Position numbers and translations under genes: made by a program. Positions 12,193 through 23,700 of a stretch of 64,000 nt of DNA are shown piece after piece (position 1 is the stretch's first letter; each line of letters starts with the position of its first letter). Source of the DNA: Pyricularia pennisetigena (lineage: Eukaryota; Ascomycota; Sordariomycetes; Magnaporthales; Pyriculariaceae); NCBI RefSeq assembly GCF_004337985.1, contig NC_043742.1, forward strand, positions 8,163,136 to 8,227,135, given 5' to 3'. Under the pieces are notes generated by a model. The model saw only the letters and a program-made list of their open reading frames with translations, was not told the DNA's origin and made no database searches.

Positions 12193-13182
12193 AGCAGCCG
12201 GTAGCTCAAGACTTGAGATCTCTTCGCTTGAACTCTTTAGAAATGCTTAGATTATAATCCAGTGAAGTGCATTAAATCCCAAGTAAGGAAAATATTCCAG
12301 TGATCCTAAATTCAGGCATTACCTTATGTCGGGTGGAATCTTGTGGTGGGGTTCCTGCATGCAAAATTTGAACAGCCAGCCGCCGCGGTCGTCACTCGAG
12401 ATTGAAGGCTTGCGCAGATGCAACCGGTGTCGTTGTCTTCACCAGTCCCGCACGCGTGCACTTGTCGAAAGTTTTGAAGGCGGTTGATAACGGGAATCGT
12501 CCGAGCTAACAAGGCCTCCAACTGGTGAACAAGATAGCATTCCCGTAACTATCAACGCTGAGCGCAGGCCAAGGCAATCAATCGTCCAACCCGTTTGTCA
12601 CTACTTTTGGGGCATTTCAGCAAAAATAAAGGTCTTGTATGTTCTGAGCCGCCGATGTTTTGTTTTACCCTAAAATGAGTTGTAAACATTTCTTTCTGGC
12701 TCCTTCACCCTACCGTCCGAATTGAATTAACATAAGGCATTACGACTCACTGCTTCGTTTGTTCACCGATGAGTTGGACGCCCGTTGACTAGAGCCCTGG
12801 CCCCCCTGGTCCAATATGACAATGACGTCTTGACTCAATGGCTCGTGAGCGGTTTTTCATTTACGGTTTTCAGGCTTTTTAGTGCATTAGTATAGTCTCT
12901 TTCCACCAGGAACTACATTGGATTACCGTGATTTTCGCGCGTGTTAACATGATGTTTTCATGCTAGCGACACCGCTTTGCCCATAATCCGTTATATATTA
13001 ATGCGCTTTATTGCTGCAACGTAACCGTCATTATCTTGAATCCTTCCTCCTTTGAACCGACTAACGATCAACGTAGTTGGCAGTCTCCTAGTCTCATCAG
13101 CCAGCTCCCACAAATTTAGCGCGCGTACGAACGTGCAACGCTCGTCGCGTCAAGTCCAACCCTGTTAACCATCGACGTTTTG
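12193..13182. other. Spacer between convergent dioxygenase and P450 genes
   Basis: About 1 kb between two stop codons. It should hold both 3' ends. Short frames are scattered and unsupported; no terminator-like or repeat structure stands out. Confidence 0.5.
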
Positions 13183-15183
13183 TCACGCTTCAACTTTGTG
13201 CTCTATGGGGTGGAACTTGAGCCACAGTTCGTCCTCCAAGCTACCCGGGTAATGCTTGCCATATGTCTCTGGTCGAGCGATTTCAACAGTAAAGTTTGAA
13301 AATATGGTGGCGATAGTGTACCCAAACACTTGATTATGGCGTCAGTAAACAAATTTCCATCTCATGGAACAATGCCAACAGCAAAGCAAATGGAGTAAAG
13401 AGGGAAAGCATTAGGAAAAGAGGACAGGCAACGAAGAAAGAAAAGTAGGCAAACCCACAGTAGTACGTCAACTGCATGCCCACGCATGCCCGCGGACCCG
13501 TGACGAACGCCCACAGCGGCGGCATCTCGCTGGCAGGCTTCTCCAGACCTGTTTCCTGGTCTATCCAGCGCTCGGGGATCCACCGGTCCGGATCGGCCCA
13601 GACGGCTGGGTCACGATGTAGGAACCACTGGAAGCAGTTGACTCGCGTATTGGGCGGGATGCCGTCGACCCCCGCGATGCTGACCGACTGGTCCGCCGGC
13701 GTGATTCGAGGCAGCGGTGTGCTGTTGGGACGCATGCGGAGGGACTCCTTGATGACGGCCTGCAGGTATGCGAGCGAGGCTATGGTCTGCGGCGATGCTT
13801 CGGCGGGGAACTCGTCGTCGCTTCGCTGCTGTGAAAAGTGCAGCCCCAGGTTCGAGACTTCTTGCTGCAGGCGGGCTTGTTGTTCGGGGTTTTGTGAAAT
13901 GTAATACAGGGCGTAAGATAAGACGAGTCCTGGCCGTGTGGTAAGTATTTGTATGGACTTGAAAAGAAGGATGAAAAAAAATGATAGAAAACTTACCGAA
14001 AACTTCACGTGCGCCGGCTGTTTGGAAGAAAAAAGAAAAAAAAAATAATTTCAATGTCGTATATTAGTAAGGAACTGTTTTTTTGCTGTATCATCGACAA
14101 TCGTCCAAACGGAAACTGACGTTGGAATGCAAGTGACACTTACACATGTGATCGAAAATCTCGCTCGCAATAGAAGTCATGGCAGAGTTCTCCGTTAGAG
14201 GGGTGCCCAAAAACATGCCGTCCTTCATGTTGGCCATGGACTTGCGCAACTGCGCATAAACAACTGGAACATCGTCGGCCGCCACCTCCTGGTCGTGCAG
14301 CATCTTCTGATACAAAGCTTCTGCGCGGTTGCAATGTGTCATCATCCAGTCCTGGAGCCACTTGGTCGAGGTGTAATGCTCGCGGGGCATGACGTCCCAC
14401 CCCAGGCGACGCAAGCCTTTTGCCAACCACGGAACTTCCTGGACCCAGAATGCCTGAGGCGTATATTGGTTTTCGTAATGGTGCAACCAAAGGCTGGAGA
14501 ACTCCGGGTTTTGGGTGAAGTTGGGGCCAGCCTCCATGCCAAGGATGTAGCAGTTGAGCATATCAAGACTCGCTCCATAGAAGATATGAAGCAGTTCCGC
14601 TGGCTCTCCGCGGGCGGCATGGCCATGAAGAATGGGGAGAAGTCGTTGGTAAAGGATACGATGAGTAACCTTTTGCAGCGTCTGAGAGCCATACAGAGAC
14701 GTCTTTGAATAGCACGTAGAAAAGCGTCGACGGCAAGCCGAATGGTCGCCACGGGTGCGGCTGGAAAAGGAGTTCAAGTGCCTGGGAAGGGTTGTTAGCC
14801 TTGGCTTGCTTTATTTTTCTGTCAAAGATATTGACGCACCCAAAATATTGGAAGAAGTCAAAATAGTGAGGTTTTTCAAAACCTGCGTTATAAACCTGGC
14901 GCACACCCGTATCGTATTCGCTGATACTAAGCTCTCCGGGAGCAACCCTCACGATCTTGCCATGCTTCCGGTGGGCAGCAAGTACCGATTGGAGCTCTTT
15001 TCCTGAATATCTTTGCCATAAGATCCAACCAGGGGATATTAAGCAAGTCCAGTGCGCCACGGGGATTTTGTAATATGAGGTAAGCTGCAGGCGGTAAGCA
15101 ATCATATTTCCAAGGATATAGATCAAAAGCAAAGAGATGAAGCCTCCTATGAGGGTATAAAAGTCAAGGAATGGGCCGGCCAT
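13183..15183 (-). CDS. Cytochrome P450 monooxygenase, five exons
   Basis: Exons 15183-14810, 14760-14144, 14017-13997 (21-nt micro-exon), 13929-13459 and 13328-13183 join in phase to 542 residues. The N-terminus has a membrane anchor (about 10-32) for the endoplasmic reticulum. The usual landmarks follow: HSACRRRFS (about 131-139), the ExxR pair E399/R402 (IKESLRM), PERW (456-459), and the heme loop FVTGPRACVG with thiolate Cys486. The tail (TIFSNFT, GSLEDELWLKFHPI) is typical. Intron 1 appears to be a 49-nt GC-AG intron with a CTAAC branch point; intron 4 uses an AAG acceptor after TACTGAC. The I-helix reads A333-R-E335-V336, so the oxygen-activating Thr is Val. The substrate is unknown. The gene is convergent with the dioxygenase. 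Confidence 0.88.
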
Positions 15184-17679
15184 GTTTACCTCGTTGATTA
15201 TAAGTGATAGTGCTTGAATATTGGGAGCGGAAAGCTTCAAAGAACTACTATGATTTCAGCCAGGGCATGCTGAGCCTATTAAATAAGAGACGTTGGTACC
15301 TACGGCTCCGTGCTGGGTGCAGGGTGTTTATAGAAACTCACCCAGTTGGCGTTTACTCAAGTACCCATATCCATATCGCCGTGTCAGCTGGAACATACAG
15401 AAAGGAAAAAAAAAGGAAATCTCTCCGCATCTTCATTCTCACTGCGAATTCGTTGTTGGCCATACCCACATTCCATCATGATCTTTGAAACCTCGAGTAA
15501 CAATTGATGTTTTTAGTTGGCTATGGAAAAGAAAACTGGATCCCTGGGTTGACAGCAATCCAGGCTCATGTGATTTCTTCTCGTAATGCGCACTGGCTTG
15601 GCATGATATGGCATCATTCATATTAACAAAGAATGGACTCCTTGTTCGGTCCTTACTTAGACTGGCGAGAGACATCAGCCTCGAAACACGCAGTCAAAAT
15701 AATCTGACTTGGCGAGGCATGCATCAAGCGACTTTACTTGAGCCCCACGTTAAGGCTGTCAACATCCCAAGTATGGTTATTGTCGCTGGCAATTATGTGA
15801 CGTTACTTGCTGCATGGTCAAGATATCCCCAATGGCTATATGTTTCAATATTGTAGTTGGCGGGGCCCCCGTTTCTGATTTGCGTCAGGGCCCTTAATCG
15901 AGTCCCTATAGGCTCGAACGCATGGCCAGTAGAGCCGCATGCATTTGCTATTCAATCTTTCATGCGGTGCGAATTTGGTATGGGTACAAAAGCGTACCCA
16001 TCATTCTGATTCCCACCACAACATGGAGCCAAACGTTGTTGGAACAATTGGTTTATTCTTAGCCGTGGTGCTTTTTTTGTCTTCTTGATTTTCTTTTCGG
16101 GAGTTTTATTCTCTGCATAGTTTCAATATGTACAAGCGCTCAACTATTTTCATCTCATAAAACGAGGCCTTCAACCTGAACCCTGCCGCTAACATGGAAG
16201 ACGAGCGGCTGGGAGATGCATGTCTGCGGCCTAAAAGGCTTTCAAAATCAGTCTCGACTTCACACGGAACCATTAAGGGTGATGGCAGATTGACCCAGGC
16301 TAGCTTGAAGCCCAATTCACAGAAGACCAAGAAATAAAAATCGCAAAGGGGATGTGAGGAGAAAAGAGGTGACTAACTTGATGAACAAAGTCTTGTGCAC
16401 GGAATACGTCCCCTCGAAGAAGTACTCTGCTATGGCGGAAGTGATAATACTCAGCGAATCTCGAGAAGTATAAATTCTATCCCACCGCTGTCTGTTGTCT
16501 GAAATCGAGAGGTGTCATCTCAAGGGTTTGCATAGCAAGCCCGTCCCGGAAGTTTTTGACTTGCATCTGGACAGCTCATTGCCACACACCCTCCATGATT
16601 CAAATTTTAGGACCCTTTAGACAATGTGGGGCGGGGGGTGGTCGGGATGACTTCCGGGCGCTGGGTTACTTACAGCACAGGATACCCCCCCCTCCCCCCC
16701 TGAACCATTGCCTCGGTGTGTCTATAGTGAAAAGGCATAAAGGCTAACCCTGCGGCTACACCTCAGTTGATAGACCCCATTAGCTACATCTGTTGTTTCC
16801 TGTCCCAAGTCATGACCCTATCCGTCGGAACATTCCTAGCAGGGGTGGGGGGTGAATGTGGGTACGCCTGGATGCTCTGACTCGGCTTTCCCATGATTGT
16901 CACCCGGACCTTTTGCAGGGTCTGGCAATTCAAGCATATGTCCTGGCTCCACAAAAGAAGCATTTATTATAACATCTAAATCAATAGGTATGACCTTGTC
17001 AATGCGAGCAAGGGTAGGCTGCTACGACATGCGGGATCTTTTGAACAATTTCCTGGTCTGCTTGAAGACCAGGAAATGCTGCGATTGAACGCGGGACCTG
17101 TGGCAGGTGAAGTGTCCTATTTGGCCTGGCCGTCCCGTATCGTGCTTGAGGACTAACATGTGGTCTTGAGATACATTGATAAGTTGAAAAATACGCAGGT
17201 ACCTATTAGCAGCCAAGACAAGCTCTGAATTGATTGTAGTCCTGACAAAGCGTTTAACAACACAGCCTAATCTAAGAGTAGGGGGAAGGACTGTAATCAG
17301 GAAAAGTAGGAAATACAAAGGCGCCGAGGAAACCCATTATCAAGGGTTGTCAAGGAAGCCTAGGTAATGGTAGTATACAAGGTGGTAAAGGATAGCAATA
17401 TCCGGCTGTCCTTTCGGCCAACAGGATTGTAGAAACCCGTCATCTTGTCCTTGCTAGAGACTGTTTTTTCAGGCCATCTAGCAATTTGCAGCTCAAACTC
17501 CGTGGAAATCGTCTGGTAGCTCGACGGTTTACTTTGCCCTGATGATATTTAGCGTGCCGTCAACAACTGGGCAAGACGTAAGCTACCCTGCTCACTGATA
17601 CACCTATGCATCAGCGAACGCATACCTCTACTTTACAGGCAATCCCGAAAATCTCAGAATCCCGATAGACCAGATCATC
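15184..17679. other. Intergenic upstream of the P450, no confident gene
   Basis: About 2.5 kb of normal composition. The first few hundred bases should contain the P450 promoter. All open frames are short, unsupported by motifs and mostly antisense pairs. Around 16620-16710 there are runs of G and C (GGGGCGGGGGG and CCCCCCCTCCCCCCC) without further structure. Confidence 0.45.
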
Positions 17680-17915
17680 CGTATAAAATGGGTGTAGCCC
17701 GGCCCAGCCCGCGGGCCCGTGCGCCAAATATGGGGACCCGTAATAGCCCGTGGGTTTCCCTTGAACGGGAATTAGAGGCCCACGGGCCGACGGTTTTAGC
17801 CCAACGCGGGTAGCCAGCGGGCTCGGGAATTGAATGCTATTTGGGTCGGCGTGGGTGCCCTTGGGTGGGTTTCGGCAGCCCTCAGGTGGCCCTTTAAGCC
17901 CCAAACTCGACCGGG
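17680..17915. repeat. GC-rich repeat fragment, possibly hAT-related
   Basis: A block rich in CCCGGCCCAGCCCGCGGGCC and GTGGGTTT words. Similar words recur at 19858-19993, 23581-23700 and 48780-49260. Tandem CGGGCCGGGC motifs are common near the ends of hAT transposons, so this may be a hAT-derived fragment. No terminal inverted repeat or target duplication was found, so the class is tentative. Confidence 0.35.
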
Positions 17916-19857
17916 AACGCAATTCGGTAGCCAAAATGTAAAGTCTCCAACGGGTCTCTCTACTTGTTCTCTCTACTTGTTTTGCCCCAAATAGTCACCG
18001 CGCACTAACAACATGTGAACTGGGAAACTAAGTTGCTTGAAAACAATTTGTCGGCAACCATCAGGACAAGGCGCAGCATTGCCTATGATTGTGGCAGCTC
18101 TTTCCAGATTGCTTACTCCATGCAGGCTTCAAAATCAGCTGGCAGTCACACTTGCGGACAATGCGACATCCCCGCAAGCCCTCAACAAGCGCTAATTCAC
18201 CTCTGATATGCAAGCCATCACCTGTACCGCCGCAAGACTGAATCCTATAGTCTTTAGCAATACAGGTTGAACCAGCCAATGTTCGACCCTCGTTTCTCTA
18301 GTCTTGGAATTTTTGCGACACTTCAAGACTGTGGTTTTGAATACTTTTTAGGAGGGATGACTAGCCTGTAATGCACGGCGGAGGCTGTGCTTGTGCAAAA
18401 TAATTCTATTCCACAAGTTCAAGTTTGAATCCGCCAGCGTTACAAAATCCCCATTTGACCCTTTATTTTAGGGCTATTCCCATCCTACCGCAGCTAAAAC
18501 TCCTACAAAGCATCCCTTTATCCTAGGGGCTTTGAGGTTACATCAAATCCTTTCAGTAGTTCGTATTATAACAGTCGTGCTGTGGAGGCATGGCATATTT
18601 GCCAAGTCGGTTTTACCACTGACTGCCACAGCTTTAGTTCAAAAGTAAGGTATTGGACACACAAGTCCTTAAACCAAACAACATGAAACAAATTTAGAGA
18701 AGAAAACTGCAGTTCGATCTTAAAGGAACCACCTTGGCGCTCAAGCGTCACCTTAAAATTCGCAGATGGCTCTGGCTTGTCTTCAATGCGCGGATGACTT
18801 TTGTGCAAATGTTGGCTGATTTGTTCGCATTCTTTGCACCTGCGGGTTTTTGGGCACGATTTGAACAAAAGATACGGAAAGTAACGTCCTGAAATGGTCA
18901 TTAAAAGTTTACCGCGACACGGTCACACGGATGCAAACGCCTTTTTCGCGTTGAAGTAGAGAGTGGCCTGGAGTTGGTGTAATAGGTTGACCCTCATCCG
19001 TTCTTCGAGATAGACAGACCCTGGTAGCTATTTAAGCGCCCGCAGGTGTTTATATACCAATGGTTCGTGCACCATTACGAGGTAGCAGAACCTACAATCA
19101 CTCAAGCTCCAACTGCTCTAGTCGCGACTCGCGCGACAGTCGCGGCAAGCCCAGGTTGCCCAGCTATTCAAACTCAAGGCATTGTTCTCACTCGTGAGAC
19201 AGCCCATGTCAAGAATACATTGTGTTATGATATTGGGAATATACAAGAGGCCCAGAAGTTCCCGACGAGTATCTTGTAAGTGCGTCCAAACACGGCTACT
19301 CTCATTCCAATCGCAGCCTTCTAGCCACCCGGAGACACGCAAAGAAACTTGCCGTTATACAGTTTACATACGTCTTCATCCTCCTTCTTAATATTTCCTT
19401 TGCATTCAAAACTGAATGTGACGTGCTCCCGGCAAGGCCCTACCCCTGATCCCAAGACGTGTCCCGATCCTATCCAGTAGGTATTCTATACCATGCTTAG
19501 TTTTCGTCGTTTTTATTTTCCCAAAGCTTCAATGCTTAGACGGACCCTTTTTAATCATTGTCGTTTGAATGTATGTCTGTATTGTCATGATATAATTTTC
19601 TAACACAAAAACAGCTTTAGAATCCGGGGCAATTCGAATAATGTGTTTACATATAACCGGCGTGGGAAAAGATCTTCAGGAAATCTGGCTGTGTGAAACT
19701 TGGCACATTGTGGAAAAGTTACATGTTGATGACGGATGAAAGGTCTATGTTGCCCATTGAACGGATGACAAAACCAAAGTCGAAGCAAAGAAACAATGGA
19801 TTGGACTACTTTTAATTTGTTGGTCTAGGTGTAGAATAGGTTGGACGACGGGGCTAA
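17916..19857. other. Non-coding stretch, no confident gene
   Basis: About 1.9 kb with only short frames. The longest, 18566-18901 on the minus strand, contains closely spaced Cys and His residues (CKECEQISQHLHKSH), but the spacing fits no known zinc finger. I see no splice structure or promoter to support a gene. Confidence 0.4.
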
Positions 19858-19993
19858 GGTATGCTGAAACCCACCCATGGGCTTTCTTGGCAACCCGCGG
19901 GCCCCAATGGCAAAACCCGTAAAAATATACATTTTACGTAAGGCCTGCCAAAACCCGAAAACAGGTTTAGCCCAGCCCGGCCCGCCAACCCAT
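19858..19993. repeat. Left half of a GC-rich repeat split by the Mutator-like insertion
   Basis: GC-rich block with GCAACCCGCGGGCC and CAGCCCGGCCCGCC words. It ends at CCAACCCAT (19985-19993), the 9-bp sequence repeated at 23572-23580 just beyond the Mutator-like element. The repeat continues at 23581, so both halves were once contiguous. Confidence 0.6.
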
Positions 19994-20430
19994 TAGTCTC
20001 AGTGCTCAGACTAGACCCCCCTGCTTCGCACTGGGGACCGAACGCTCCATGTACCTTTCAGCCACATGGCTTTTCGACCAATTACATTGGCCGAAAAGAA
20101 CGCGCTCGTTCTAATCTGAGGACAACTTGTCGCATTTCGCCGTTTATAGCGGGTATATACACTGTATTCGCACGAAAATAGAAAAAAAATACAGTATAAC
20201 CATAGTATGCAATTGAATAGTCGAACAGAAAATTAAGTAAACATCACAAAATTATAAAATAACCTGCGTTGGATTAGTTGGAATTGAGTTATTTTTTCAT
20301 TAAAGGCCACGTTTCTGTAGCCAACTTATTTGGAAAGATATTTGTATATTTAGTAACATTTGTGGTTTTTCATTATATTTAATTACGATTTTAAATAATA
20401 GTATATAATATTAAGTTAAATTCAAATTAT

Positions 20431-22296
20431 TAGTCTCAGGGCTCATCCCTGAAGCCCAAAGCTCCACAACTGATCCACTTCGTTCGCTTCGCTCCACTTC
20501 GTGGCTCAATTGCGGCTTTGCAATGTACCTGTGGGTCCATCCAAAGAACGCTTTGGTTCAGGTTTGAGGACAATTTGTCGATTTTCGCCGTTTATGGCGG
20601 TATTTTTGGCCTTTTTTTAACCGAAACTCCTTTATTATTCCACAATTATGCACAATATTGAAAAAATAAAATATTGTTGAAGATAGCGTTTATTACCGCT
20701 ATTAGCAGCGATTTGATTTATTTTATTATTTGCTATAACGGCCGAATTGAATACCACCTGCCCTTAATCCGTTTATGGCGGTACTGTTTTTTCGAATTTC
20801 TTTTTCGATTTTCGATTTTTTTTAAAATTATTTTTAATTTTTGACCAAATTTTATAATTTTTGCACGTGGAGGGTCGCATATACGTATATGTCGTTATAT
20901 TAAGTTTTGGTGCATATACCAGATTATATAAGCAGTTAAATAAGTGGATAGGCAGAGTATATACTTTTTTATATATAATTTACAATCGAAATTCGTTTAT
21001 ATTTTTATCAATTTTAACGATAATAAAACCAAAACTTCAGAGATGTGATTACGTATTTAAACAAACGTCCAAGTCCAGTCCTACCCATAATATCGGCTTT
21101 GAAAACTGTTTTATAAAAGGAAATGCTAAATGTGAATTTTATAAATTCTTTTTCTTTATTTAATTAATTTTATATTATTTTTGTTTTGCAGCCAAACTTT
21201 GTGGTTTTTGCACATGGGGGATGGCATATATATATTCAATATAATACCTCATTTTTGTACGTATATCTAATTATATAAGCCGTTAAATATGCGGATAGGT
21301 AAAATATATCCAATTTTATATATATTTAACAATCGAAATGCTTTTACGTTTTTACCAATTTTAACATTAATAAAACCAAAATTTGAAAAAGCGGATTATA
21401 TATAAATAAACGTCAACGTAAAACCCGATTTACAATACCGGCCCTTTTTATTTTTTTATATAAACAAATGCTAAATTTGTGTTCTTTTTATATTTTTTGC
21501 TTTATTTAATTAAATAAAATTTATAGAAAAGTAATTTATATAAAATTTATTAACAAATTGATCAAAGAATGTATCAAGTAAAATTATTTTCATTTTACCA
21601 ATATTTGCGTAAATTATTTAATTTTTTAACGAATTGTTAATTTATATAAAAATATTAATGAAACTTTTGTTTCAATCGATAGTTGCATGCACTTTGCTGT
21701 ATTAGGTTTAATAAACTATAAAAACCGACAGTTAAACTAAAGCTAGTACTGTATATCATTATTTAAAGCAAGAATTAAATATAATAAAAGATTACAAATT
21801 TTACTTAATATTTCAATATCTTTCCAAATACAGTGGCTATAAAGACGCGGCCGGCATTCAAATAATTAACAAACTCCAATGAATTCGACGCAAAGTACTG
21901 TATATTTTTATAATTTTTATTTACTTTTTTATTCGAATATTTAATTGCATATTATGGGTACACTATTTTCTTTTGCCATTATAATGCGAATATTTTGTAT
22001 ATACCCGCTATAAACGGCAGAATACCACAGATTATCGTTATATTAATAAAATAATAATTAGTGATATCGCAACATTAGGTATATTATTAATGATACCGTT
22101 ATAAACGGCGAAATGCGACAAATTATCGTTGGTAGTACCGCCATAAACGGCGAAATGCGACAAGATGTCCTCAGACTAGAACGAGCGCGATTTTTTCGGC
22201 CAATGTAATTGGTCGAAAAGCCATGTGGCTAAAAGGTATATGGAGCGTTCGGTCCCCACTGCGGAGCAGGGGGGTCTAGTCTGAGCACTGAGACTA
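20431..22296. mobile_element. Inner copy of the same Mutator-like element, reversed, 9-bp TSD
   Basis: The ends are swapped relative to the outer element: left TAGTCTCAGGGCTCAT, right (inverted) TAGTCTCAGTGCTCAG. It is flanked by TCAAATTAT at 20422-20430 and 22297-22305. Its 1866 bp read in reverse follow the outer copy: sequence near 21860-22296 matches 19994-20430 inverted, and 20431-21690 matches 22310-23571 inverted. It is therefore a second copy that landed inside the first in the opposite orientation. Confidence 0.8.
20864..21545. repeat. Two tandem units of about 343 bp inside the inner element
   Basis: The unit starting TTTTGCACGTGGAGGG near 20864 is followed about 343 bp later by a diverged unit starting TTTTGCACATGGGGG. 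Both then contain ATTATATAAGC, CAATCGAAAT and AAATGCTAAAT words in the same order. The outer element carries the same pair inverted (about 22480-23170), so the duplication predates the two insertions. Confidence 0.7.
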
Positions 22297-23580
22297 TCAA
22301 ATTATATTATTTACGGGTAAAAGGAGCTAAAATTACATAGTGGATGCAATTATGAGTTAAAAGAAAAGTTTTATTAATATTTTTATATTAACTGATAATT
22401 TATTAAAAAACTGAATAATTTACGCAAATATTTGTAAAATTGAAAAGAAATTCAATGTATCCATTCTTGTATAAATGTATATATAAATGTTATTCGACTT
22501 TTTTTTAGACATTTTATTTACGTAAATAAAGCAAAAAATAGAAAAATGCCACAAATTTAGCTTTTTTTATACAAAAAAGTAAAAAAGCGGGTATTATAGA
22601 TCCGATCTCACCTTCACGTCTGTTTTTACGGGAAGTCCACTCCTTAAAAACTTGGCTATATGAATATCAGAATTAAAATTATAAAAGCGTTTCGATCGCA
22701 GATTATATAAAGAGTTGCATATACTTTACCTATCCCCTTATTTAACGGCTTATATAATCGGATATGTGGACCAAATTGTCGTACTAGATTATATATATTT
22801 ATGTGACCCCCACGTGCAAAAATCATAAAATTTGGACGCAGAACGAAAATAATATAAAATTAATTAAATACAGCAAAAAAAGATATAAAATACACATTTA
22901 GCATTCTTTAATATAAGAAAGCTTCAACAGCCAATATTATAAGTTGAGCTTAGCGTGGACGTCTGTTTACACACGTCATTCAAGCCCTGAAACTTTGGTT
23001 TCATTATCGTTAAAATTAGTAAAAATGTAAACGAGTTTCGATTGTAAATTATATACGAAAAAGTGTATACTTTGCTTATCCGCTTATTTAGCTGCTTATA
23101 TAATGCGGTATATACACCAAAGCTTAGTAAACCGGTATATATATACGACCCTGCACGTGCAAAGATTAAAAAATTAAGTTGAAAATTCAAAATAATATTA
23201 GAAAAATCGAAAATCGAAAAAAAAATCGAAAAAACAGTACCGCCATAAACGGATTAAGAGCAGGTGGTATCCAATTCGGCCGTTATAGCAGATGAAGGAA
23301 TAAATTAAGTCGCTGCTAATAATAATACTGAACGCTATTTTCAACGATATTTTCTTTTTTCAATATTTTGCGTGGTTGTGGAATAATAAATAAATGTCGG
23401 TTGCAAAAATGCCAAAAATACCGCCATAAACGCTGAAAATCGACAAATTGTCCTCAGACCTGAACCAAAGCGTTCTTTGGATGGACCCACAGGTACATTG
23501 CAAAGCCGCAATGGAGCCACGAAGTGGATTAATTGTGGAGCTCTGGGTTTCAGGGATGAGCCCTGAGATTACCAACCCAT

Positions 23581-23700
23581 GGGCTTTTGGCGGGGGCCCG
23601 CAATGGCCCAGGGGTTTTTTTGGCGGGTAAATCAGGACCCGCGGGATGGCGGGCTTAACCCGAGTTGGGTAACCCGCGGGTTTTCGTGCTGGGGCGATTA
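23581..23700. repeat. Right half of the split GC-rich repeat
   Basis: Continues the GC-rich block of 19858-19993 with GGCGGGGGCCCGC and ACCCGCGGG words directly after the 9-bp target duplication. Composition turns AT-rich at about 23695. Confidence 0.55.

Larger units (their letters stand above)
19994..23571. mobile_element. Outer Mutator-like non-autonomous element, 9-bp TSD
   Basis: The left end reads TAGTCTCAGTGCTCAG and the right end, inverted, TAATCTCAGGGCTCAT. Perfect 9-bp direct repeats CCAACCCAT flank it (19985-19993, 23572-23580). A 9-bp duplication fits the Mutator (MULE) superfamily. Without the inner insertion and one copy of the inner target duplication the element is about 1.7 kb (19994-20430 plus 22306-23571). 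The two ends share a terminal motif and an internal GTTTATxGCGG box but otherwise differ. No transposase frame is seen, so it must be mobilised in trans. It is AT-rich and RIP-like inside, while the ends keep normal composition. Confidence 0.8.

Noticed and set aside
19994..22296. A single element with ends at 19994 and 22296, and another at 20431-23571
   Set aside because: These pairs would overlap without nesting and lack matching flanking duplications. Pairing 19994 with 23571 and 20431 with 22296 gives perfect 9-bp duplications in both cases.
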